A stretch of DNA of 64,000 bases from Methylobacterium gnaphalii. Its GTDB lineage: Bacteria; Pseudomonadota; Alphaproteobacteria; Rhizobiales; Beijerinckiaceae. Below the pieces are notes generated by a model. It searched no databases. It was not told the DNA's origin and saw nothing but the letters and a program-made list of their open reading frames with translations. The stretch is from assembly GCF_007992215.1 (NCBI RefSeq), contig NZ_BJZV01000006.1, positions 1-64,000 of the forward strand, in the 5' to 3' direction. Both the position numbers and the translations under genes were made by a program. Positions 44,601 to 54,050 of the stretch are shown here, piece by piece (the stretch's first letter is position 1; each line of letters opens with the position of its first letter).

Positions 44601-45068
44601 ATGCCAGTTCTGGAATTCCTAAGTCCGGATTCGGTGATCCCGGCTCTGAAGGCGCGGGCCAAGAAGCAGATCCTGTCGGAGCTGGCCGCGCAGGCCGCCC
44701 GCCAGCTTCCCGGCCTCGACGAGCGCGAGATCTTCGAAACGCTGCTCCAGCGCGAGCGTCTCGGCTCGACTGGGATCGGCGACGGCGTGGCAATTCCCCA
44801 CGGCAAGCTCGCCCGCCTCGACCGGCTGTTCGGCATGGTGGCGCGCATCGAGAAGCCTGCGGATTTCGAGGCCCTCGACGGTCAGCCCGTCGACATCGTC
44901 TTTCTGCTGCTCGCGCCGGAGAATGCCGGCGCCGACCATCTCAAGGCTCTGGCTCAGGTGGCGCGCATCCTGCGCGAGCCGGGGCTGCTGGAGCGTGTCC
45001 GCGCCGCCCACGACGCCAGTGCGCTCTACGCGGTGCTGACGAACCGGCCGACTCCGCAGGCTGCGTGA
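44601..45068 (+). CDS. ptsN: PTS IIA-like nitrogen regulatory protein PtsN
   Basis: 155-residue EIIA-Ntr domain of the nitrogen phosphotransferase system. It is phosphorylated by NPr on the His of IGDGVAIPHGKLARLD. LSPDSVIPALKARAKKQILS opens the domain and VFLLLAPENAGADHLKALAQ is the typical core. The unphosphorylated and phosphorylated forms modulate potassium transport, PHB turnover and stress responses in other bacteria. Start at ATG 44601 with AAGG upstream. Third member of the rpoN cluster. Confidence 0.95.
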   Translation: MPVLEFLSPDSVIPALKARAKKQILSELAAQAARQLPGLDEREIFETLLQRERLGSTGIGDGVAIPHGKLARLDRLFGMVARIEKPADFEALDGQPVDIVFLLLAPENAGADHLKALAQVARILREPGLLERVRAAHDASALYAVLTNRPTPQAA

Positions 45069-45081
45069 GGCGAAGACGGGG

Positions 45082-45432
45082 GTGATCGTGGCAAGACGAG
45101 GCGGGCAGGGGATCGCGCAGCTCGCGGCGATCGGTCTCATGGTGACAGTCGCGGCAGCGACTGCCCGGGCCGAGAGCGATGCAGCCTGCGCGCGCGACGT
45201 GCTCGTCGCGAATTCGATGCAGCGCCAGGCGGGCGAACAGCTCGAGAGCGCAGGCGACGATCAGGCCAGCCAGTGCCGCGTCTGGCGCCGCCACGTCGAC
45301 ACCATGCGCCGCATCGCCGGGGTCTATGGCCGCTGCCTGTCCGGGCCGGAGCGCAAGGAGAAGCTCGCCCAGGCCCAGGGGCAGGAGAGCGAGTTCGGCG
45401 GCCTCATCCGCAGCCGCTGCAAGGGATTCTGA
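45082..45432 (+). CDS. Small secreted protein of unknown function
   Basis: 116 residues from GTG 45082 (GTG 45088 also possible). A signal peptide (IGLMVTVAAATARAES) precedes a helical, four-cysteine mature part (DAACARDVLVANSMQRQAGE, QCRVWRRHVDTMRRIAGVYG, RCLSGPERKEKLAQAQGQES, SRCKGF). Likely periplasmic with disulfides. Starts 13 bases after ptsN. Confidence 0.65.
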   Translation: MIVARRGGQGIAQLAAIGLMVTVAAATARAESDAACARDVLVANSMQRQAGEQLESAGDDQASQCRVWRRHVDTMRRIAGVYGRCLSGPERKEKLAQAQGQESEFGGLIRSRCKGF

Positions 45433-45441
45433 CGCCGCTGC

Positions 45442-46290
45442 TCAGTTCGCCATGGGCAGCTGGGGCTCGGCCACCATCCTGACTGGCGCCTTGGACGGCT
45501 TGCCGCGGCCGACCAGCACCGCGAAACGGGACTGCTCCGGGTCACCCTCCACCCGGGTGCGCAGCCAAGCGGCGAGGAATTTGACGTATTCGGCGCCGAC
45601 CAGGCGGGCCACGGCGGGATCCTGCCACCAGCGGCCGATCTCGAACCCGTCTGCGATCACCGGATAGGGCACGGCCGACTGGCCCTCGGCGAGAGCATGG
45701 CCGATCTCCACCAGCGTCCGCGGCATGTGATAATTCGAGGTCACTACCGCGATCGTCTCGAAATGGTGACGCCGCATCCAGCGCCGGGTCTCGATGGCGT
45801 TGCCGATGGTGTTGCGCGCCCGGTAGTCGAGATCGACGCAGCACTCGATCAAGCGGCCCTGGCTCGGATTCAGCCGGGCAATCTCCTCGCGGCTGGTGCG
45901 CTCGTTGACACCCGAGATCAGTAGCCGCCGCCCGTAGCCGCCGGCCAGCAGCTCGATCGCGTCGCCGACGCGTTGCGCGCCGCCGGTCAGCGCGACAATG
46001 CCGTCGGCTCGGCCGCTCGGCCGGCGCTCCATCCGCTCGATGGTCGAGACGAAGAGGAGAAAGCCGGCAAACAGGGCAAGTGCGCCAAGAGCGACCGTGC
46101 CCGCGAGGGCGAGCCTGACCAGACGAAGCAGAGGGCGAGGGGCGGAGGAGGCGGCGCGTCTGCCGTCACCTGCCCGGAACTGACAATCCTGCACACCAGC
46201 ACTCTGCCATGCCCAGCCGAGAGCCTCCAGGGCTGCCAGCGGCGTGCCGATACCGAGGTCGCGCGTCCGTGTGAGCGTACGCAGGGTCAT
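45442..46290 (-). CDS. YdcF/SanA-family (DUF218) envelope protein
   Basis: 282 residues with one N-terminal membrane helix (LALAGTVALGALALFAGFLL) and a periplasmic DUF218 domain: ADGIVALTGGAQRVGDAIEL, RLLISGVNERTSREEIARLN, VDLDYRARNTIGNAIETRRW, VTSNYHMPRTLVEIGHAL. Such proteins act in envelope biogenesis (ElyC/SanA). The 50-residue N-terminal extension before the helix may not be translated; a later start near 46194 is possible. Convergent with the small gene at 45082-45432. Confidence 0.85.
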   Translation of the reverse strand: MTLRTLTRTRDLGIGTPLAALEALGWAWQSAGVQDCQFRAGDGRRAASSAPRPLLRLVRLALAGTVALGALALFAGFLLFVSTIERMERRPSGRADGIVALTGGAQRVGDAIELLAGGYGRRLLISGVNERTSREEIARLNPSQGRLIECCVDLDYRARNTIGNAIETRRWMRRHHFETIAVVTSNYHMPRTLVEIGHALAEGQSAVPYPVIADGFEIGRWWQDPAVARLVGAEYVKFLAAWLRTRVEGDPEQSRFAVLVGRGKPSKAPVRMVAEPQLPMAN

Positions 46291-46425
46291 CCTCCCGAGC
46301 GTAGCCGCGATTGCGGCCGTGGAGAGGCGAAATTTTCCTCTTTCACGGGTTTACAAATGGTTAACGCGATCCGCGCGGATCGTCGCAAGCTTCGGTACGG
46401 ATTCAGGAAACCGGCACGGCAGTGC

Positions 46426-47403
46426 CTACCATGACAGGAAGCGGCGGACCGTGATCCGCGAGACTACGGCGGTGACGACGGAGGCGATCACGCCGATCAG
46501 CACGATCAGGAAATATCCGCGCCAGCCGACCTGGAAGCTGCCGAACAAGGCCTCGATCTCGTCTCCGGCCGGGCCCGAGCGCGAGATCCGAGCCAGCACG
46601 CCGGCCAGCGCGAAGACGAGGAGCGCCGCGCCGGCCCCGACGGCACCACCGCGCAAGCCGAGACGGAAGAAGCGGCTCTGGAAGGCACGGGCGATGTAGT
46701 CGTCGTTCGCGCCGACGAAATGCAGCACCTCCACCACCTCCTTGTTGCCGGCCATGGCGCCGCGCGTGGCGAAGACCACGGCGAGGCCCGTCGCGGCCAG
46801 AACCAGCGCAACGATGCCGATGCCGATGCCGACGAACGTGTTGGCCATGGTCGAGAGACGCTGCAGCCAGAGGGCGTGATCGTCGAGGCTGGCAACACCG
46901 GGCAAAGCCTCGGTCAGTTTTTCGCGTAGGGCCTTCAGGTCGGGTGCGGGACTCGAGGCGAGCTTGACGGTGATGAGGCGCGGTACCGGCAGATCCGAGA
47001 GATCGAGGCCGCTGCCGAGCCAGGGTTCGAGCAGGCGCTCGGATTCCCCTTTCGAGAAGATCCGCGTCTCGGCGATCCCAGGTTCAGCCTTGGCGATCTC
47101 CTGAGCTCGCGTCACGTCCGCATCGATGTCGCGGCCGGGGCCGGGGCGAACCTGGACAGTGACCTCCTGCGCCACCGCGCCCTGCCACTGACCGGCGCTC
47201 GTCGCGACGATCTCGGCAGCGCCCGCGCAGAGCGCTGCGAGGAAGGTGAGGATCGCGATGACCGCGGCGAGCGCCCGGCTCGCGGCCGTATCGGTCGGCA
47301 CCAGTGGCGCGTTGCGGCGGAGTGTCGCCGGCAGCGACGGCTCGGAGGCTGACGCAGGCGATGCGGCGGGGGCAGGGCGCGGCGGGGCGCCAGTCTCGGC
47401 CAT
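46426..47403 (-). CDS. ftsX: Cell division protein FtsX
   Basis: Membrane subunit of the FtsEX complex, which links septal cell-wall hydrolysis to the divisome. 325 residues: cytoplasmic N-terminus, first helix (ALAAVIAILTFLAALCAGAA), an extracytoplasmic domain, then three more helices with the characteristic EVVEVLHFVGANDDYIARAF loop. The ATG at 47403 overlaps the ftsE stop, so the pair is translationally coupled. Confidence 0.93.
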   Translation of the reverse strand: MAETGAPPRPAPAASPASASEPSLPATLRRNAPLVPTDTAASRALAAVIAILTFLAALCAGAAEIVATSAGQWQGAVAQEVTVQVRPGPGRDIDADVTRAQEIAKAEPGIAETRIFSKGESERLLEPWLGSGLDLSDLPVPRLITVKLASSPAPDLKALREKLTEALPGVASLDDHALWLQRLSTMANTFVGIGIGIVALVLAATGLAVVFATRGAMAGNKEVVEVLHFVGANDDYIARAFQSRFFRLGLRGGAVGAGAALLVFALAGVLARISRSGPAGDEIEALFGSFQVGWRGYFLIVLIGVIASVVTAVVSRITVRRFLSW

Positions 47404-48113
47404 CACTCTTCGATCCGGAGACGGCCGTCTCCGAGCACCAGCCGGCGCGCATCGATCAAATCCATCAGGCCAAAATCGTGGGTGGCGATCAACACGGAGG
47501 TGCCGAGCTTGTTCAGCTCCATGAACAGCCGGAGCAGACGCCGCGCCAGGGTTGGATCGACGTTGCCGGTGGGCTCGTCGGCGAGCAGCAGCTCTGGCCG
47601 GGCGATCAGTGCCCGCGCGATCGCCGCGCGCTGCTTCTCGCCGCCCGAGAGGAGAGGCGGCAGCACATGCATGCGCTCACCGAGGCCGACCCAGCGGAGC
47701 AGTTCCACGACCTCGGCCCGGTAATTCGTTTCGGAGCGGCCCTGTACACGCAAGGGGAGGGCGACGTTCTCGTAGGTGGTGAGGTGGTCGAGCAGGCGGA
47801 AATCCTGGAAGACCACGCCCATGCGGCGGCGCAGGCCCGTCAGCGCCTCGTTGGAGATGCCGCTCACCTCCTCGCCGAAGACCGAGACCAGGCCCCGCGT
47901 CGGGCGCACCGAGAGCAGGATCAACCGCAGCAGCGTCGTCTTGCCGGCGCCGGACGGGCCAGTGAGGAACTGGAAGGAGCGCGGCGCGATCTCGAAACTG
48001 ACGTCGGACAGCACCTCCGGTCCCATGCCGTAGCGCATGCCGACATTCTCGAAGTGGACCGCCGGCGCCTCGGTGCCGGACAACAGGCTACCCGTCCTCG
48101 TCCCGCCCGCCAC
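47403..48113 (-). CDS. ftsE: Cell division ATP-binding protein FtsE
   Basis: ABC ATPase of FtsEX. About 236 residues from GTG 48113, with Walker A GPSGAGKTTLL, Q-loop VVFQDFRLLDHLTTYENVAL, signature LSGGEKQRAAIARAL, Walker B ELLLADEPTGNVDP and H-loop IATHDF. The frame stays open to 48152 with other GTG/TTG starts (48146, 48119), so the exact N-terminus is uncertain. Divergent from the zinc-ribbon DUF3426 gene, as in many alphaproteobacteria. Confidence 0.94.
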   Translation of the reverse strand: MAGGTRTGSLLSGTEAPAVHFENVGMRYGMGPEVLSDVSFEIAPRSFQFLTGPSGAGKTTLLRLILLSVRPTRGLVSVFGEEVSGISNEALTGLRRRMGVVFQDFRLLDHLTTYENVALPLRVQGRSETNYRAEVVELLRWVGLGERMHVLPPLLSGGEKQRAAIARALIARPELLLADEPTGNVDPTLARRLLRLFMELNKLGTSVLIATHDFGLMDLIDARRLVLGDGRLRIEE

Positions 48114-48280
48114 GTTCACTCCGCCAGCCAAAGCTCGCTCCGTCACGCGCAATTCGGAAGAGGATCGAAACAGCCGATCGAGGCCGTTTCACGGGCGGTT
48201 AACCCTGGTCGCGCAACAACCGTTTCGGTCCTTTTTCCGCGCGCGGCAACCCGCCGCCGGAAGCACCCAACCGATTTACC

Positions 48281-49033
48281 ATGCTGATCTCCTGCCCTGC
48301 CTGCGCGAGCGAGTACGAGATCGAAGGCGTCCTCGTCGGCGCCGAGGGCCGCTCCGTGCGCTGCGCTGCCTGCAGCGAGACCTGGTTCGTCGGCCCGGAG
48401 ACCCCGGATCCGGCGGAAACCGCCGAGATCGATGCGTGGGACGGCGCGTCGTTCGGCGACGAGCCGGAAGAGCCGGCGCCGGTCGTGATCGATCAGCCGA
48501 TGCCACCGCCGCGTACGGCGAAGAGGGCCGAGCCGAAGCGGTTCGCGACGATCCCGCGCCCGTCGCCCGCCATCGCCGCCGGGCTCGCCCTGTTCGCGAT
48601 CCTGCCGCTCGCCACTTTCGGGCGGGCAGCAGTGGTGCGGGTGATGCCGCAGAGCGCGGCGCTCTTCTCTGCCATTGGCTTGCCAGTGAACCTGCGCGGC
48701 GTCGATTTTCGCGAGGTCACGGCGTTCCGCAACACAGCCGAGGGATCGAACCCAGCCCAGCTCGTGGTCGAGGGCGATCTCGTGGGAGTGGCCCGCGAGC
48801 GCGTTGCGGTGTCCCCACTGGAGATTGAGCTGCGCGACGCGCGCGACCAGTCGCTCTATCGTTGGACCGTGCCGCCCTCGCGGGCCGCCCTGGAGCCGGG
48901 CGAAACGGCCCGCTTCCGCGCGAGCCTCTCGGCGCCCCCCGCACAGGCCAGTCAGGTGCTGGTCCGCTTCGCCGATGCCGGCGCGGCCGAGGCATCAGCT
49001 CCCGCTGGGGACGCACAGCACAGCGTTCACTGA
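48281..49033 (+). CDS. MJ0042 zinc-ribbon, DUF3426-like membrane protein
   Basis: 250 residues. The N-terminus is a four-cysteine zinc ribbon of the MJ0042 type (ISCPACASEYEIEG, VRCAACSETWFVG). An acidic/proline-rich linker, one membrane helix (AIAAGLALFAILPLATFGRA) and a periplasmic immunoglobulin-like domain (LVVEGDLVGVARERVAVSPL, LEPGETARFRASLSAPPAQA) follow. Function unknown. It is the usual neighbour of ftsEX and hpt in this group. Confidence 0.85.
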   Translation: MLISCPACASEYEIEGVLVGAEGRSVRCAACSETWFVGPETPDPAETAEIDAWDGASFGDEPEEPAPVVIDQPMPPPRTAKRAEPKRFATIPRPSPAIAAGLALFAILPLATFGRAAVVRVMPQSAALFSAIGLPVNLRGVDFREVTAFRNTAEGSNPAQLVVEGDLVGVARERVAVSPLEIELRDARDQSLYRWTVPPSRAALEPGETARFRASLSAPPAQASQVLVRFADAGAAEASAPAGDAQHSVH

Positions 49034-49101
49034 GCCGCTGGCGCCTCGGCGCTCGCGTGGTATGAGGCGGGCATGACCATGAGGCTTGCTTGGAGGCTTG
49101 C

Positions 49102-49671
49102 ATGACCTCCGCTTCCCGGCGCGTCCGCGTCCTGTTCGACGAAGCCGCCATCGCGCGGCGCAATGAAGAGCTGGCTACCGAGATTCTGGCGGCCAAGCCC
49201 GAGAACCTGCTCGTCGTCGCGGTGCTCAAGGGCAGCTTCATGTTCGCCGCCGACCTGTTGCGCGCCCTGCACCGGGTCGGGCTGTCGCCGCAGGTCGAGT
49301 TCGTGCACCTGTCGAGCTACCGCGACGCAACGATCTCCTCCGGCAAGGTCGAGATCCTGCGCGACGTCCAGAGCGAGGTGAGCGGCCGCGACGTGCTGCT
49401 CGTCGACGACATCCTCGAGTCGGGGCGCACCGTGGTGTTCGCCAAGGACCTCCTGATGGCCCGCGGCGCCCGGCGCGTGCTCACGGCCGTGCTCCTGGAA
49501 AAGCCCGGCAAGCGTGCGGTGACGATCGATGCCGATTTCGTCGGCTTCACCTGTCCCGACGTGTTCGTAGTCGGCTACGGCATGGACGCGGCACATGCCT
49601 TCCGGCAGCTCCCGTTCGTCGGCCTAGTCGACTACGAAAGCAACGATCCGGATCTGTTCGGCGGCGCCTGA
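49102..49671 (+). CDS. hpt: Hypoxanthine phosphoribosyltransferase
   Basis: Purine salvage enzyme converting hypoxanthine (or guanine) and PRPP to IMP/GMP. 189 residues with LLVVAVLKGSFMFAADLLRA, the PRPP-binding DVLLVDDILESGRTVVFAKD loop and the C-terminal DFVGFTCPDVFVVGYGMDAA region. The ATG at 49102 was preferred; an in-frame start at 49090 would add four residues. Confidence 0.94.
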   Translation: MTSASRRVRVLFDEAAIARRNEELATEILAAKPENLLVVAVLKGSFMFAADLLRALHRVGLSPQVEFVHLSSYRDATISSGKVEILRDVQSEVSGRDVLLVDDILESGRTVVFAKDLLMARGARRVLTAVLLEKPGKRAVTIDADFVGFTCPDVFVVGYGMDAAHAFRQLPFVGLVDYESNDPDLFGGA

Positions 49672-49838
49672 GCAGTCGCGGGCGGCGCGGGCCTATGCTG
49701 GGGATTTGACGGAAAACGTTCCGAATAATGCTCAGGACTACGGTTCAAGGAACTCTGTGGCTTCAAGAATCTTGACTGCACGCCGTGGCGCTTGCGAGGT
49801 CGGCCGGCAGATTTGAGAGCGAAGCCGAGGCAGCCGAC

Positions 49839-50204
49839 ATGGCGCGCATCCTCCTCGTGGATGACGAGGACACAATACGCGGATTCCTGAAGCGCGGGCT
49901 GGAGCTCGACGGCCACTCCGTCGTGACGGCGATCGACGGCAGCGATGGGCTCGACCGTCTCACCGAGGCCTCCGGCGAATTCGACCTGATGCTCACCGAC
50001 ATCCGCATGCCGCTGATGGATGGGATCGCCCTCGCGCTGGCGGCCAAGCGCGACTATCCCGACCTCACCATCCTGCTCATGACGGGCTTCGCCGACCAGC
50101 GCGAGCGCGCCCGCGGTCTCGATGCCATCGTGCTCGACGTGCTGACGAAGCCCTTTTCGCTCGCCGATCTGCGCTCGACCGTGAAGCGCGCGCTGGCGGC
50201 TTAG
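49839..50204 (+). CDS. cpdR: Single-domain response regulator, CpdR-like
   Basis: 121-residue stand-alone receiver: ARILLVDDEDTIRGFLKRGL, phospho-acceptor Asp54 in LMLTDIRMP and the Lys of VLTKPFSL. The DGIALALAAKRDYPDLTILL stretch and GFADQRERARGLDAIVLDVL match Caulobacter and rhizobial CpdR. CpdR, when unphosphorylated, recruits ClpXP to degrade CtrA and other cell-cycle proteins. Assigned by resemblance; no other cell-cycle gene lies beside it. Starts 167 bases after hpt. Confidence 0.8.
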   Translation: MARILLVDDEDTIRGFLKRGLELDGHSVVTAIDGSDGLDRLTEASGEFDLMLTDIRMPLMDGIALALAAKRDYPDLTILLMTGFADQRERARGLDAIVLDVLTKPFSLADLRSTVKRALAA

Positions 50205-50248
50205 GGCTGCGTTTCCCCTTCCGGTCGTGATTCCGGGGCCCCGCAGGC

Positions 50249-51997
50249 TCAGTAACCGTCCGCGAGAGTGCCGCGCTGGCGTTGATCCGACGCTCCGGCG
50301 AGCAAGCCGCCGTCCGAGATCACCGAATTGGCCGAGCCCGAGGGCGCGCCGACCTTCACCGTGTAGCCCTGCTGACGAAGCAGAGAGACGGTATCGGGTG
50401 AGATGCCCTCCTCCACCATCAGGACGTCCGGCTGCCACTGGTGATGAATGCGCGGCGCAGCGACGGCCTCCGCCAGATTCATTTTGAAATCCAGCACGTT
50501 GACGATCACCTGGAGTACCGTGGTGATGATGCGGCTGCCGCCGGGACTCCCGGTCACCAGAAACAGCCGTCCCCCGCGAAACACCATGGTTGGCGTCATG
50601 GAGGAGAGCGGTCTTGCGCCCGGCGCCACGGCATTGGCCTGCCCACCGACGAGCCCGTAGGCGTTGAGCGCCCCGGTCTTGGCGGAAAAGTCGTCCATCT
50701 CGTTGTTGAGCAGCACGCCGGTGCCCTCGGCCACCAGCCCGATGCCGTAGGAAAAGTTCAGGGTGTAGGTGTTGGCGACCGCATTGCCCTGGGCGTCGAC
50801 CACCGAGAAATGCGTGGTCTGGTCGTGCTCGAAGGGCAGCGGGTTGCCGGCCTTCACCTCGGCGGCTGGGCGCGCGCGGTTCGGTTCGATCTGCTTGCGC
50901 AAAGTCTCGGCATAGGGCCTCGAGATCAGGCCCTCGACCGGGACCCTGGTGCGCGCCGGGTCGCCGAGCCAGGAAGCCCGGTCGGCATAGGCTGGCTTCA
51001 TCGCCTCGGCGAGAAGATGGATGGCCTGCGCACTGCCGGCGCCCATCGCGGCGAGATCGTAGCCCTCGAGGATGTTGAGGATCTCGATGAGGTGGACGCC
51101 GCCAGAACTCGGCGGCGGCATCGAGACGATGTCGTAGCCGCGATAGGTTCCCCTCACGGGTTTGCGCGTTTCCGGCTTGTAAGTGGCCAGATCGGCGGCC
51201 GTCATGATGCCGCCGGCACCGCGCACGGCGGCGGCGATCCGCTCGGCGATCTCGCCCGTATAGAAGGCGTCCGGTCCTTGCTCCGCGATCGCGTGCAGCG
51301 TGCCGGCGAGATCCTTTTGGACGAGCGTGGCCCCGCGCGGCAGCACCCTGTCGCCGTCGAAGAAGATCGCACGGCTCGACGGCCATTGACCGAGAAGGCC
51401 AGAGGCACGGGGCAAGGAATCGGCGAGGCCGGATTCCACCGGGATGCCCTCGCGCGCCAGCTTCTCCGCCGGCGCGATCAGCTCGGCGAGCGTGAATTTC
51501 TCGGAGCCGTAGAGACGGTGCGCCTCGGCGAGACCGCGCACGGTGCCCGGGACGCCGACCGCCTTGCCGGTACGGGTCGAGGCGGCCTTGTCTGGCTCGC
51601 CCTCGGCGTTGAGGAACATGTCCTCGGTGGCTGCGGCCGGAGCGGTCTCGCGGTAGTCGATCGCCACCGTCTCGTTGCGATCGGCGAGATGCACCAGCAT
51701 GAAGCCGCCGCCGCCGAGATTGCCCGCGCGCGGCAGCGTCACGGCGAGGGCGAAACCCACCGCCACGGCCGCATCGACCGCGTTGCCGCCCCGCTTGAGG
51801 ATGTCGACGCCGATCCGCGTGGCGTGCTCCTCCTGAGAGGACACCATGCCATGGCTCGCCAGCACGGGCAGGATGCGGGCGTCTTCCGCCTGGAGCGGCG
51901 CCGTGCCGAGGGAGCCCGGTGTCGGGTCAGCCTGCGCGTGGGCCACACCCGGCAGCGCGAGGAGGAGGGCGAGGGCGGCGCGGATCATCGGCAGCAT
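50249..51997 (-). CDS. ggt: Gamma-glutamyltranspeptidase
   Basis: Periplasmic N-terminal-nucleophile hydrolase that cleaves the gamma-glutamyl bond of glutathione. 582 residues with a signal peptide (ALALLLALPGVAHAQA). The autocleavage/catalytic Thr region is DQTTHFSVVDAQGNAV, and GNLGGGGFML, SRGG-type RAGNLGGGG, SSGGVHLIEILNILEGYDLA and PLSSMTPTMVF are typical. It would process into large and small subunits at the TTHFS site. Confidence 0.95.
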   Translation of the reverse strand: MLPMIRAALALLLALPGVAHAQADPTPGSLGTAPLQAEDARILPVLASHGMVSSQEEHATRIGVDILKRGGNAVDAAVAVGFALAVTLPRAGNLGGGGFMLVHLADRNETVAIDYRETAPAAATEDMFLNAEGEPDKAASTRTGKAVGVPGTVRGLAEAHRLYGSEKFTLAELIAPAEKLAREGIPVESGLADSLPRASGLLGQWPSSRAIFFDGDRVLPRGATLVQKDLAGTLHAIAEQGPDAFYTGEIAERIAAAVRGAGGIMTAADLATYKPETRKPVRGTYRGYDIVSMPPPSSGGVHLIEILNILEGYDLAAMGAGSAQAIHLLAEAMKPAYADRASWLGDPARTRVPVEGLISRPYAETLRKQIEPNRARPAAEVKAGNPLPFEHDQTTHFSVVDAQGNAVANTYTLNFSYGIGLVAEGTGVLLNNEMDDFSAKTGALNAYGLVGGQANAVAPGARPLSSMTPTMVFRGGRLFLVTGSPGGSRIITTVLQVIVNVLDFKMNLAEAVAAPRIHHQWQPDVLMVEEGISPDTVSLLRQQGYTVKVGAPSGSANSVISDGGLLAGASDQRQRGTLADGY

Positions 51998-52045
51998 GCG
52001 CCCCGGTCTATCGGAAAACGCAGGATCGCGCTCGCTGGAAAGACG

Positions 52046-52552
52046 CTATCGCGACCGATCCATCGCCGGCCTTCCTTCGGCAGCGCTTCTTCCGGCGACC
52101 ATCCAATAGACAAGCCCCGAGGCGGCGCCGGCCAGGAACAGCACCGCCATCACCCGGCCTTCGGCCACGAGCGCGTCTTGCCCGGATGGCGGTTTGACAC
52201 CGCCGCGGGCGATCCAGGGGAGGGCGGCAGTGAGCAGGCCAGTGGCTCCACCGTACCAGGCGAGCGCCCGGAGCCGCAGCGTCTCGCCGATCAGGGCGAC
52301 CAGGGCCGGCGGCAGCAGGAGGAGGATGGCGAGCGCCCTCAGGAAGGCGACCATCGCGCCGATGGCAACATCCGGCGGGAGCCCGGCGGCCATGTCGTCG
52401 ATGCCTTCAATGATGCCGATCAGGCCGAGGGCGCCGACCGTGTCGCGCGAGACCGGGTCGAGCAGCACGCCGGCCGCGAGGACAAGCGCACCGCACGGAA
52501 CGGCAAGGACCAGCGCGACGGAGCCGAGAACGAGCCGGCCGAGAAGCCGCAT
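52046..52552 (-). CDS. Multi-pass membrane protein of unknown function
   Basis: 168 residues with about four hydrophobic helices (LLGRLVLGSVALVLAVPCGA, FLRALAILLLLPPALVALIG, GATGLLTAALPWIARGG, VMAVLFLAGAASGLVYWMVA). No family recognised. The start overlaps the rlmN stop, so the two are co-translated. Confidence 0.72.
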   Translation of the reverse strand: MRLLGRLVLGSVALVLAVPCGALVLAAGVLLDPVSRDTVGALGLIGIIEGIDDMAAGLPPDVAIGAMVAFLRALAILLLLPPALVALIGETLRLRALAWYGGATGLLTAALPWIARGGVKPPSGQDALVAEGRVMAVLFLAGAASGLVYWMVAGRSAAEGRPAMDRSR

Positions 52553-53844
52553 CAATCGTCCGCGTCGGCGCCGGCATAGACGGCTTCGGCGCCCATACCC
52601 TCTTCGAGCATCATGCGGGCGCGGGCGCGCAGCTTCTCCGTCTCGCTCTTGAGCTGGCCGCAGGCGGCGAGGATGTCGCGGCCGCGGGGCGTGCGCACCG
52701 GAGAGGCATAGCCGGCATCGAAGATGATCTGCGAGAAGCGCTCGATCCGGCTCCAGTCGGAGCAGGCATAGGCACTGCCGGGCCAGGGGTTGAACGGGAT
52801 CAAGTTGATCTTGGCCGGGATGTCGCGGAGCAGCTCGACCAGCTCGTAGGCGTCGTCGTCGCTGTCGTTCACGTCCTTGAGCATGACGTATTCGAAAGTG
52901 ATGCGGCGCGCGTTGCTGAGGCCCGGATAGTTGCGGCAGGCATTGAGCAGCTGGGCGATCGGGTATTTGCGGTTCAGCGGCACGAGCTCATTGCGCAGTT
53001 CGTCGCGCACGGCATGCAGCGAGATCGCCAGCGAGGCATGCGACTCGTCGCCGAGGCGGAACATCTGCGGCACGACGCCGGAGGTCGAGACGGTGACGCG
53101 CCGCCGCGAGAGGCCGATGCCTTCCTGGTCGGTCATGACCTGGACCGCGTCGATCACAGCATCGACGTTGTAGAGCGGCTCGCCCATGCCCATGAACACG
53201 ACGTTCGTGATCAGGCGCCCGGCTTCGCCCGTGGAGCCGGCATTGCGCACCGGCTCCTGGCCCGGCCAGTCGCCGAGGCGGTCGCGGGCGAGGATCAGCT
53301 GCGAGACGATCTCGGCCGATGAAAGATTGCGCACGAGGCGCTGGGTGCCGGTGTGGCAGAAGGTGCAGGTGAGCGTGCAGCCGACCTGGGACGAGACGCA
53401 GAGCGTGCCGCGATCCGGGCCCGGAATGTAGACGCACTCGATCTCGGCGCCGCGATTGTGCTCCTGCACATTGGTGGGCGCCATGCGGAGCAGCCACTTG
53501 CGCGTGCCGTCGCGCGAGATCTGCTCGCTGACGACCTCCGGCCGGTCGAGGGTGAAGCGCTCGGCGAGCTGGGCCTTCAACCCCTTGCCTACATTGGTCA
53601 TCTGGTCGAAGTCGGTGGCGCCGCGCAGGTAGATCCAGTGCCAGAGCTGACTGCCGCGCATGCGCGCCTCGCGCTCGGCCACGCCGATGCCGAGCAGGGC
53701 CTCCTTGAGGCCGGCGCGCGTCAGGCCGACGAGAGAGGTCTTGCCGCCGAGGGCGGCCGGCTCGGGGCGGAAGTCGGGCATCTTCTCGATTGCGGGAAGA
53801 ACGCCGGGCTCGCGCCGGGCGCTGTCGAACGACGCCGTCGCCAT
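52552..53844 (-). CDS. rlmN: Dual-specificity 23S rRNA/tRNA A2503/A37 methyltransferase RlmN
   Basis: Radical-SAM enzyme that adds a C2-methyl to A2503 of 23S rRNA and A37 of some tRNAs. 430 residues. The iron-sulfur motif is [13 protein letters not shown] (CxxxCxxC). [27 protein letters not shown] and the C-terminal region with the second catalytic Cys ([14 protein letters not shown]) are intact. Upstream of the small membrane protein gene on the same strand. Confidence 0.96.
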   Translation of the reverse strand: MATASFDSARREPGVLPAIEKMPDFRPEPAALGGKTSLVGLTRAGLKEALLGIGVAEREARMRGSQLWHWIYLRGATDFDQMTNVGKGLKAQLAERFTLDRPEVVSEQISRDGTRKWLLRMAPTNVQEHNRGAEIECVYIPGPDRGTLCVSSQVGCTLTCTFCHTGTQRLVRNLSSAEIVSQLILARDRLGDWPGQEPVRNAGSTGEAGRLITNVVFMGMGEPLYNVDAVIDAVQVMTDQEGIGLSRRRVTVSTSGVVPQMFRLGDESHASLAISLHAVRDELRNELVPLNRKYPIAQLLNACRNYPGLSNARRITFEYVMLKDVNDSDDDAYELVELLRDIPAKINLIPFNPWPGSAYACSDWSRIERFSQIIFDAGYASPVRTPRGRDILAACGQLKSETEKLRARARMMLEEGMGAEAVYAGADADD

Positions 53845-54050
53845 GACTTGGATGTGACCTTGGGAAGGGAGGAATCGTGCCCCTATAGGCGCTTTCGGCC
53901 TCCAACGCGAATGCCGGCGGCTCGGGGCCGGGCCGCGCCTCGGTATGACCGCGGAGGCACGCCTCTCACGGCGCGAGGGTTAACTTGGCGGCAACACCGG
54001 ATTTGTAAGGTTGCAACCTCGCTTCTCGCCCAGGAGCTGCCTGCCTCGCG

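Noticed and set aside
50441..52579. A 712-codon open frame antisense to ggt and its neighbour
   Set aside because: The antisense protein is Gly/Arg/His-rich and without motifs; ggt has all catalytic motifs on the other strand.
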